This document shows, in pieces, positions 1-5,199 of a DNA stretch of 13,408 nt. Origin of the DNA: CAYUCJ01 sp049282265 (lineage in GTDB: Bacteria; Desulfobacterota; DSM-4660; Desulfatiglandales; Desulfatiglandaceae). The notes under the pieces are model-generated. The model made no database searches. It saw only the letters and a list, made by a program, of their open reading frames with translations, and was not told the origin of the DNA. Position 1 is the first letter of the stretch, and every line of letters starts with the position of its first letter. The position numbers were made by a program, and so were the translations under genes. The stretch covers positions 1-13,408 of the forward strand of contig JBAPTR010000169.1 of the NCBI GenBank assembly GCA_049282265.1, given 5' to 3'.

Positions 1-612
1 GGTACGTTCGTATTCCCGGAACTCCGGACAGATCTCCGAGGACAGGGAGACGGGGGCACCCGGCAAGAGCCTTTCAAAAATGGCTGCAATACGTTTTTCA
101 TGTTCAGGATTCAGAAATGAGAACAGAAGGGCAACGACCACGGCATCCACCTCCTGGTCTTTGAAAAATCCGCACACCGACTCCACGTCGTCGTCTTCCA
201 GCGGGACGACGACCCGACCTCTGCTGTCGACACGCTCCCTGACCCCTTTTCTCAGGTAGCGGGGGACGAGAGGCGGGGGATTGTCCGCGTTAAAATCAAA
301 GGCCGCTTCCTGGGGTCTGGCCACGCGCCTTATTTCCAGGACGTCTTCAAATCCGGCCGTTGTGACGAGCCCGACACGCGCTCCCTTGCCCTCCACGATG
401 GCATTGGTTCCGATGGTGGTGCCGTGGATGATATAGTCCACCTGCTCCATGGTGACATGGGCGATATTCAGGATGTCCCGAAGCCCGGAGAGCACACCTT
501 CTGTCAGGTCATGGTGTGTGGTCGGGGTTTTGGTATAGTGAAATGCTCCGGTTCGATTGTCAACCAGAACCACATCTGTAAAGGTTCCACCTACATCGAC
601 GCCGATTCTCAT
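1..612 (-). CDS. Hydantoinase/oxoprolinase family protein, N-terminal part (HyuA-like), cut by window edge
   Basis: This is the first 204 codons of a protein that continues past position 1. The N-terminus reads MRIGVDVGGTFTDVVLVD, the phosphate-binding loop of the ASKHA ATPase fold as found in hydantoinase/oxoprolinase enzymes. About 60 residues further is HGTTIGTNAIVEGKGARVGL followed by TTAGFEDVLEIRR, both hallmarks of the family's N-terminal domain. Family members include N-methylhydantoinase A, 5-oxoprolinase, caprolactamase alpha, and the ATP-dependent subunits of acetone and acetophenone carboxylases. They use ATP to activate a carbonyl or amide substrate, usually together with a HyuB-type partner. 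The substrate cannot be told from this piece. The ATG at 612 is supported by an upstream AGAGGAAT ribosome binding site. Full members are about 650-720 residues, so roughly two thirds is missing from the window, not necessarily from the genome. The AT-rich upstream region carries an FNR-type site. Confidence 0.9.
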   Translation of the reverse strand, partial: MRIGVDVGGTFTDVVLVDNRTGAFHYTKTPTTHHDLTEGVLSGLRDILNIAHVTMEQVDYIIHGTTIGTNAIVEGKGARVGLVTTAGFEDVLEIRRVARPQEAAFDFNADNPPPLVPRYLRKGVRERVDSRGRVVVPLEDDDVESVCGFFKDQEVDAVVVALLFSFLNPEHEKRIAAIFERLLPGAPVSLSSEICPEFREYERT

Positions 613-783
613 ATGCTATTCCTCTTTAAATTTGTGGATAGGATAAAAAAACATTCAAAATATCAAAGAGAAGTTTTGGTTTTCGATACCTATTTTCAAT
701 TTAGGTTATCAAATAATGACTTATGGGAAATGGGAATAAATGCGCTTTAATAAAACCGAAAACACTGCAGCGATAAGAACTCT

Positions 784-797
784 TTGATACAGATCAA
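784..797. promoter_or_regulatory. FNR/CRP-family type operator, perfect palindrome
   Basis: TTGATACAGATCAA matches the FNR consensus TTGAT-N4-ATCAA at all ten defined positions. The symmetry extends one more base each side (T783 and A798). It lies about 172 bases upstream of the HyuA-like start codon at 612. FNR-family proteins with this recognition sequence respond to oxygen or redox state. Which regulator of this large family acts here, and whether it activates or represses, is inference. A chance match is possible but unlikely for a perfect site. Confidence 0.55.
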
Positions 798-812
798 ATA
801 ATGATCAACTTT

Positions 813-824
813 ATTGTATACAAT
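813..824. promoter_or_regulatory. Perfect 12-bp palindrome, possible GntR-type operator
   Basis: ATTGTATACAAT is a perfect inverted repeat centred on GTATAC. Short palindromes with a GTATAC-like core are used by several GntR/FadR-type regulators, which often control catabolic genes. No GntR gene is in the window, so the assignment is by shape only. A second GTATAC core occurs at 1043-1048. Confidence 0.35.
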
Positions 825-1040
825 TATTCAATTTATTTTTATTGTCAACAAAATAATTTAACTAGAGAGTCAATTCCAAAACGGATAAATGAAGCGAATT
901 TATTCACGGAGGATGTGTTTAGAAATACGATTAACATATTGATTAATTGAGAATAACGTTTTCTATTATCTCCAACAGCAATTTAGAATTCAAAACAAAG
1001 AACGAGATAATTAAATGAGCTCTCTCCTCCATATCTCGTA

Positions 1041-1050
1041 TAGTATACAA
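1041..1050. promoter_or_regulatory. Second GTATAC-centred site (imperfect)
   Basis: TAGTATACAA shares the core of the palindrome at 813-824 but is symmetric only over the inner eight bases (TGTATACA-like with one mismatch). It could be a secondary operator of the same regulator. On its own it is weak evidence. Confidence 0.2.
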
Positions 1051-1183
1051 AACTCACTTTTTCCTGGGTTGTGTCCATCCACGAAAGGTAACATTTTGAT
1101 GTTTTGACAAAAAAAGCGCATTTTAAGGTGGATAATTTTCCGCCGGTTGTTATAGAAAGAGTGAGTAATTTTCGGTTAGGTAA

Positions 1184-1453
1184 TTACATAACAGTTTTAT
1201 CAGGGAAACGGATGAAGAGGCATGCAAGGGGTGCGGCCTTTGCGCCAAAATATGCCCTGTGGATGCCGTTAACATGGAGGACAATCATCCGATAGTTGAC
1301 CTGGACTGGTGTGTCGGGTGCGGTGTTTGTGTAACCAAATGTCCGACAGATGCCGCAGAGTTAAGATTGAGGCCCGACAGGGACGGAGAGTTTCCGGCAA
1401 CACACTTTCATGAACTCCACGAAATCATTCTCAGAGAAAAAGGGTTAATGTAA
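1184..1453 (+). pseudogene. Two-[4Fe-4S] ferredoxin-domain fragment lacking a start codon
   Basis: The frame opens after a TAA at 1181-1183 and ends at TAA 1451-1453. It encodes two complete cluster motifs, CKGCGLCAKICP and CVGCGVCVTKCP, about 28 residues apart, then a tail ending in HELHEIILREKGLM. This pattern is typical of the C-terminal ferredoxin domain of larger redox proteins of anaerobes, where the domain passes electrons between flavin or Fe-S partners. No ATG, GTG or TTG precedes the first cysteine in frame. The first possible start, GTG 1259, would drop the whole first motif. I therefore read it as the 3' end of a gene whose 5' part has been lost. An alternative is a one-base error restoring the ATG at 1212, which lies in another frame. 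The domain is certain; the parent protein is unknown. The cysteines are intact, so the loss looks recent. Confidence 0.75.
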
Positions 1454-1468
1454 AAAGGGGAATCGGTC

Positions 1469-1573
1469 ATGTTAAAGAGAGTTCTAGCCCAACTTCCGCA
1501 GTTTGATGTGTTGTGTGCGTATTCCGACGCATTTTTACTGATTTTATGGGAAGCTCAAACAAGCACGCACTGA
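1469..1573 (+). CDS. Possible 34-residue small protein of unknown function
   Basis: An ATG at 1469 follows an AAGGGG-type ribosome binding site by about eight bases and starts 15 bases after the ferredoxin fragment stops. The product begins MLKRVLAQLPQFDVL, is moderately hydrophobic, and ends at TGA 1573. I do not recognise it. It could be the start of a gene that once followed the ferredoxin gene and has since been truncated, or a chance ORF. Confidence 0.2.
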   Translation: MLKRVLAQLPQFDVLCAYSDAFLLILWEAQTSTH

Positions 1574-1648
1574 ATATAACATATCCTGTTTTCCGGGAAG
1601 AGGAAAAAATCAGAAGAAAGCATTATACAGATAATTTTTTGGAGGAAT

Positions 1649-1795
1649 ATGGAACGGAGTAAAACAGCATTTTCAAATCGCCAACTTTATAGCAGTTTCA
1701 GGCCACCGGTTACACCCCAAAGGTTAAAGATAGTACAGGGTGCACATAGGGTGCACTTGAGCATATATGATTCATCACAATTCATTAGAATCTGA
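1649..1795 (+). CDS. Possible 48-residue small protein of unknown function
   Basis: ATG 1649 is preceded directly by a near-perfect GGAGGA ribosome binding site with rather tight spacing (two bases). The product begins MERSKTAFSNRQLYSSFRPP and has no domain I recognise. The 11-base direct repeat at 1737-1756 lies inside it. Good ribosome binding but no other coding signal makes this a weak call. Confidence 0.2.
   Translation: MERSKTAFSNRQLYSSFRPPVTPQRLKIVQGAHRVHLSIYDSSQFIRI
1737..1756. repeat. Tandem 9-base direct repeat at 11-base period
   Basis: AGGGTGCAC occurs at 1737-1745 and again at 1748-1756, so the copies sit on the same face of the helix. Tandem sites at one helical turn are typical of cooperative protein binding, including integrase arm sites. 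Two copies could also be chance. Confidence 0.35.
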
Positions 1796-1850
1796 TACCT
1801 TAACTGCTTGATATCATTGCAACCACTTGATATTGTTAAACATCATATTA

Positions 1851-1922
1851 GCCTCTCACGCCGGAGGTCGCGAGTTCCCCGCCCTTGGCGGGATCTAAGG
1901 ACGAGCTGCGTCGTCCCCGCCA
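1851..1922 (+). other. Interrupted tRNA-like 3' half with two hairpins (possible attachment-site scar)
   Basis: The segment starts CCTCTCACGCCGG, then AGGTC, then GCGAGTTC. This is the order of a tRNA anticodon loop (CT-CTC-AC) with its 3' stem, a five-base variable loop, and the 5' T-stem with TTC. The loop fits tRNA-Glu(CTC). The T-loop is then broken by a perfect hairpin (CCCGCC/GGCGGG, 1878-1892) and a second one (GGACGA/TCGTCC, 1899-1916). The end TCGTCCCCGCCA (1911-1922) looks like an acceptor strand with CCA. The 5' half, with D-arm and 5' anticodon stem, is absent. tRNA 3' halves are frequent integration sites, so a scar left by a mobile element is plausible. The family assignment is by eye only. 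Confidence 0.4.
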
Positions 1923-1932
1923 AAATAAAATC

Positions 1933-1966
1933 AAGGGGTTAATCCATAAAGCTCAACCCCTTTTTT
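1933..1966 (+). terminator. Rho-independent terminator-like hairpin
   Basis: A perfect 8-bp stem AAGGGGTT (1933-1940) / AACCCCTT (1955-1962) encloses a 14-base loop and continues into a run of six T in total (1961-1966). It lies 10 bases after the CCA of the tRNA-like element, which fits its being the terminator of the former tRNA gene. The opposite strand also has a T-rich tail, so it may act both ways. Confidence 0.6.
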
Positions 1967-2140
1967 AATACCCAAAAGCTGTTTTCCAACCCTATTTCCA
2001 ACCTTCAGGTTAATTCTTGACTCGAATAATTTGTTATTTCTGCGAAACTCTCTGGCTCGACATTAACATAGATCGGCTTAGATTCAGAGCAAACGATCAT
2101 AGCTAATTGTTACATTCTAGTTTTGTTTATAACGCAAGCA

Positions 2141-2162
2141 AAAAATAAGGGGATTTTCCCCC
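2141..2162 (-). terminator. Candidate intrinsic terminator of the minus-strand signalling genes
   Basis: Read on the minus strand this is GGGGA-AAA-TCCCC followed by TTATTTTTT. The stem is short (5 bp plus a possible G-U pair) but GC-rich and has a good U tract. It lies about 170 bases beyond the last minus-strand coding sequence (stop at 2329), with no gene between. Confidence 0.4.
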
Positions 2163-2198
2163 ATTTTACAACGGATGTTATGTGGTTAGGTACTCACC

Positions 2199-2227
2199 GC
2201 TTAACATTTTCCCCTCTTTTGTTAAGC
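2199..2227. repeat. 8-bp inverted repeat
   Basis: GCTTAACA (2199-2206) and TGTTAAGC (2220-2227) are perfect inverse complements around a 13-base loop. It could be an operator or a remnant of an element end. No transposase or integrase coding sequence is visible nearby. Confidence 0.35.
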
Positions 2228-2297
2228 CAGGAAAACACCCCGCCATAAAAATGGAAGGCCAAGGCGTGTCCTTCAAACAAAAAACATTTCCTCATTG

Positions 2298-2316
2298 CCG
2301 GTGGCAACGCCACCGG
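2298..2316 (-). terminator. Strong GC hairpin just after the REC/kinase pseudogene
   Basis: CCGGTGGC (2298-2305) and GCCACCGG (2309-2316) form a perfect 8-bp stem with a three-base loop, 12 bases after the stop at 2329 on the minus strand. A T6 run follows only after about 13 bases, so it is not a canonical intrinsic terminator. It may protect the 3' end of the mRNA or act with the hairpin at 2141-2162. Confidence 0.35.
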
Positions 2317-2328
2317 TTCGCCGGCTTC

Positions 2329-3020
2329 TTATTCCGTTTCGGCTTCAGTTAGCGGAAATAACACTTCAAACACTGTGCCCTTTCCAAGTTCGCTTTCAAC
2401 GACGATTGCCCCGTTGTGGTGCTTGACAATGCCGTGCACTACGGCGAGACCCATACCGGTCGCCTCTGCCAAGCTACCGATTGCTGCAATTTTTCCCACT
2501 CTTCCACCGCGCGCTTGCGCTCCGCGATTTCCGCTTCCAGCATTGCGATGGTTTCCTTCAGTTGCATGGTTCGTTCCGCGACCCGGTGCTCCAGTTCTTC
2601 ATTGGCTTCAGACAGTTTTTTGAGGAGGACCTTGTTCTCAAGACGGAGTCCCCTCCGTTCCAAGGCATGGTTCACGGAAATGAGCAATCCTTCAATTTGT
2701 TCCAGTGGCTTCAACAGATAATCATAGGCCCCCTCATCCCTCAGAGTCATGATGGCGTTTTCCAGGGTGGCGTGGCCTGTCAATATGATCACCTCAACCT
2801 CCTCATCAATCAGTTTCACATGTCTGAGGACATCTATGCCGCTCAGGTCCGGCATTTTCATATCTGTAATCACCAACCCGAAAAATCCGACCTCAAAGTT
2901 CGCAAGCGCCTCATTACCGGAGGAGGCTTTGACAACTTCAAATCCTTCATCGGACAGGATCGTTTCAAGATTTTCCAGAATCTCCGTTTCATCATCTATG
3001 ACCAATATTCTTTCTTTCAT
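2329..3020 (-). pseudogene. REC domain fused by internal deletion and frameshift to the end of a histidine kinase
   Basis: Residues 1-120 are a sound response-regulator receiver: acidic pair D9-D10, phospho-acceptor D53 (VITDMKMP), T81 and K104 (LLKP). A coiled coil of the kind that links REC to HisKA follows (about 120-180). The frame then fails near 2484 and stops at 2439. The neighbouring frame reads AIGSLAEATGMGL and continues VVHGIVKHH to a stop at 2329, which is the G2 box and last strand of a HATPase domain. AIGSLA resembles the start of a HisKA H-box. The H-box proper, N-box and G1 box are missing, so a deletion of several hundred bases plus one lost base is the simplest reading. As it stands the gene makes a 193-residue REC-coiled-coil protein, which could still be phosphorylated. 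Its start has a GAGGGAG ribosome binding site and follows the kinase gene ending at 3063 by 42 bases. Confidence 0.75.
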
Positions 3021-3062
3021 TCTTGAACTCCCTCACTCTCTTGGAGTCGTTGCGAGACAACT

Positions 3063-4440
3063 TCATGCAACCGGCAGTCTTATTCGAAACGTTGTTCCCC
3101 CAGGACCGGTTTCAAGCACATCGATCTTACCCTTGTGGTCTTGCATTATTCCATAAGTGATGGAAAGCCCCAACCCCGTACCCTTGCCCACCTCTTTGGT
3201 GGTATAAAAAGGATCGAAGATATTTTCCAGTGTTTCTTGGGGTATCCCGATCCCGGTATCCTTGAATAAGATTTCAACCGTGTCTTTTGCATCACCTGAA
3301 ACATGGGTGGTAATCACGATCTTCTTCTGCAATCTTGCACCGCCTCCCCGGGCTTCAGGCCGTGATTCTATGGCGTCTAGCGAATTGGCGAGCAAATTGA
3401 GAAAGATCTGCTCCAACTGATTGGCGTCTCCCATAACTTTTGGGATGTCGCCCGAAAAATCTTTTATCACTTCGATATTTCTCAGGCTGAGTTGCTCGCC
3501 GATCATCAAAAAGGAATCCTGAATGATCTCGTTGACATTCACCAGCGTAAACTCGTTTTTTGTTTGCCGTGAAAAAGTACGCAGATGGTCAATGATATTC
3601 ATCATACGCTTGGTGTTTTTTTCGATTGAGTTCATGTTTTGAACCAATTTAACGGTATTCAAAGAATTTTTGAGCTGTTTTCTTAACATGAGCTGTGCCG
3701 TGGTTCGAATAATCATCAGGGGTTGATTCAATTCATGGGCCACACCCGCTGCCAGTTCGCCGATAGAGGCCAGTTTCCCCGACTGGACCAACTGGGTCCG
3801 GAGGTTCTTGAGATCATCGTAGGACTTCTGCAACCCATCCTCCAGCGCTTTGCGCTCGGTAATGTCCGCGAAGAAGCCCTAATACATTCCCGACCGTTGA
3901 TTATGACGCCACAAGCGGTGATGTCGCTGTAGAAAACGGTGCCGTCTTTCCGCAGGCACGGAAGTCCGGCGGCCAGCGTCTTTTCACCTCGCCTCTGAAA
4001 CTCGAATTCGGACATCACATGCTCAGCGAGTCTTTTGGGTGAATGTCCGCTACACCCAACTTCTGTAATTCCGCTTCTGAATATCCGAACATCCGGCAGA
4101 TGGGTGGGGTTGGCGACATATTCAATGTAAGTAATTTTACCATCGGGTTCTACAGTTTTCCGAATAGATCTATGAATTTGAGCGTCATGAAAAGCCAATT
4201 TTACCGGACAGCTATCGTATATCTTTTCGCCCTGTCCAAATGCCTGATAGCACTTCTTGCCGATGAAGTTACCAAGCAATTCCTCCGACAGGAGATTTTG
4301 ATAAGTGACGGTATAGTCCCGTTCTATAATGGTCAGATAAGAGCTCATAGCTCCAATAACGGAACTAAGTTTATTTTTTCACTTTCCAGGGTTTCCTCTG
4401 AACCTTTTAAGATTCCTTGCTCGGCATGCAGCACTTCCAT
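3063..4440 (-). pseudogene. PAS-domain sensor histidine kinase broken by several single-base indels
   Basis: Joined across its frameshifts this is a 459-residue PAS-HisKA-HATPase kinase. The catalytic half (3063-3833 and a little upstream) is intact. Its H-box is ELAAGVAHELNQP with the phospho-acceptor His, followed by an N-box (NLLANSLDA), G1 (DTGIGIP), FDPFYTT and G2 (GKGTGLGLS). The sensor half has PAS sequence such as SYLTIIERDYTVTYQN. I can place four indels: a missing A in a run at 4374-4379, an extra C at 4102-4104, a missing G at 4024, and a missing G at 3877-3879, where RECIRGFFADITERK would be restored. Correcting all four gives exactly 460 codons without an internal stop. The chain YVANPTICRMFGYSEAEL suggests two PAS domains were also fused by deletion at a shared ANPT stretch. 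Start ATG 4440 is tentative. Real decay and homopolymer sequencing errors are both possible. Confidence 0.75.
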
Positions 4441-4441
4441 G

Positions 4442-4534
4442 CTAAATTAACCCAAACAGTCCGATACCGACTATTGTAATAATGACACCAATGATGATTA
4501 GCCCTACCCGTGGAGAAAGGATTTGTCTTTTCAC
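4442..4534 (-). CDS. 30-residue single-span membrane mini-ORF, possibly the detached N-terminus of the PAS kinase
   Basis: A GTG at 4534 opens a frame whose product starts VKRQILSPRVGL and continues as one strongly hydrophobic helix rich in I, V, G and L. It ends at TAG 4442, two bases from the ATG at 4440 of the broken kinase. A positive N-terminus and one helix of about 20 residues fit an inner-membrane anchor. Removing one T from the TTT at the junction would join it in frame to the kinase (GLISMEVLHAEQ). It may therefore be the kinase's lost membrane segment rather than a separate protein. The ribosome binding site is weak. Confidence 0.4.
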   Translation of the reverse strand: MKRQILSPRVGLIIIGVIITIVGIGLFGLI

Positions 4535-4585
4535 TGTATCTGCGCCTTAAAGCAAACCAAGACCATGAGTCTAACATGCCGGCTT

Positions 4586-4828
4586 CTATAGTGAGGTCTT
4601 CAGGAGATTGCGGGTGTAAACTACGGCCGGGCTGGATCTGAGCATCTCGCTGGAATGCTCAAGGTCTCGGGTAGGTTCAGTCACCTGCTGCTCCAATGTT
4701 TCATTGAGCGTTTTCAGCTCCTCCTGGGCCTGTTTCCGCGCCGTGACTTCCTCACGCATCTGTTCAGCCGTTTGCCGTAACCACGACAAACTCCAGCGAA
4801 AATGCTTCGTGGATACCTTGCTACGCAT
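4586..4828 (-). pseudogene. Coiled-coil linker fragment of a histidine kinase
   Basis: The 80 residues contain REEVTARKQAQEELKTLNE and LEQQVTEPTRDLEHSSEML. This is the helical linker seen before or between PAS domains in many sensor kinases, where TERTRDLE would be usual. The sequence then reaches SPAVVYT, the usual first residues of a PAS domain, and stops 8 codons later. No sensor, HisKA or HATPase domain remains. No ribosome binding site precedes the ATG at 4828. It starts 12 bases after the 102-residue gene and is best read as debris of a larger kinase gene. Its similarity to the linkers of its neighbours also allows an origin by tandem duplication. Confidence 0.65.
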
Positions 4829-4840
4829 GGTTGGGTGATT

Positions 4841-5149
4841 CTATGCGAAACAATTTCGGTGAAACTTCAGTATTGAAGGAATCGCCATGAATTCGATCTC
4901 GTCGCCCGTTTTGACATCCACCTTCCGGTCAAAAAAGGCCTTGACCACTTCCTCGATCTGGTTGGGGGTCATGATGTCCTCATTCAGAAATATCTCTCCG
5001 AGGAGCCTGTGGGGCTTGTTCTCGATATCCTCCTGCACCTGAATCGTGAGGACCTCAATGAGATCGTACGGCCCGATGTATCCCTTTTCGCTGGCAATCA
5101 CGCAGAATCGCTTGTCGTAACGGTCCACTGAACGACGTTTTTTCGACAT
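4841..5149 (-). CDS. Small MshEN/GspE-N-like protein, candidate c-di-GMP reader (102 aa)
   Basis: The start at ATG 5149 is chosen because an AGGGAGGT ribosome binding site lies nine bases upstream. A longer frame from 5230 would have none. After a basic N-terminus (MSKKRRSVDR), residues 14-37 follow the 24-residue MshEN pattern RLGxx..xxxGxxxxxxLxxxLxxQ at R14, G23, L30, L34 and Q37. Residues 49-72 follow it less well: LLGEIFL is good, but G is D58 and Q is F72. In known families, such paired motifs form a domain that binds cyclic di-GMP (MshE) or docks on type II secretion ATPases (GspE/PilB N-terminus). No ATPase domain follows, so this would be a stand-alone reader or adaptor. It lies 50 bases after the cyclase gene and two genes from the HD-GYP phosphodiesterase. 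The fold assignment is moderate; ligand binding is inference. Confidence 0.6.
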   Translation of the reverse strand: MSKKRRSVDRYDKRFCVIASEKGYIGPYDLIEVLTIQVQEDIENKPHRLLGEIFLNEDIMTPNQIEEVVKAFFDRKVDVKTGDEIEFMAIPSILKFHRNCFA

Positions 5150-5157
5150 GGCACGGT

Positions 5158-5165
5158 ACCTCCCT
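5158..5165 (-). promoter_or_regulatory. Ribosome binding site fixing the start of the MshEN-like gene
   Basis: On the minus strand this reads AGGGAGGT, a near-consensus Shine-Dalgarno sequence nine bases before ATG 5149. It decides against the longer frame from 5230. Confidence 0.75.
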
Positions 5166-5199
5166 GATTTCTGATTTTCCTTCTTCCGGCGGTCGCACC

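Larger units (their letters stand above)
613..1183. other. AT-rich intergenic region upstream of the hydantoinase-family gene
   Basis: No convincing gene is seen in these 571 bases. The stretch is visibly richer in A and T than the coding core and carries many short stops in all frames. It holds a perfect FNR-type palindrome (784-797) and GTATAC-centred palindromes (813-824 and 1041-1050). It therefore looks like the control region of the minus-strand gene starting at 612. A TTGACA-like hexamer on the minus strand (843-848) has no good -10 partner at 16-18 bases, so no promoter is called. Confidence 0.5.

Noticed and set aside
424..750. Plus-strand 108-residue frame
   Set aside because: It begins within the complement of the HyuA-like gene and ends in AT-rich intergenic DNA; no coding signal.
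843..848. Minus-strand TTGACA as a -35 box for the HyuA-like gene
   Set aside because: No acceptable -10 hexamer occurs at 16-18 bases.
1104..1295. Plus-strand 63-residue frame starting at TTG 1104
   Set aside because: Its second half is an out-of-frame reading of the ferredoxin cysteine motifs, and the first half matches nothing known to me.
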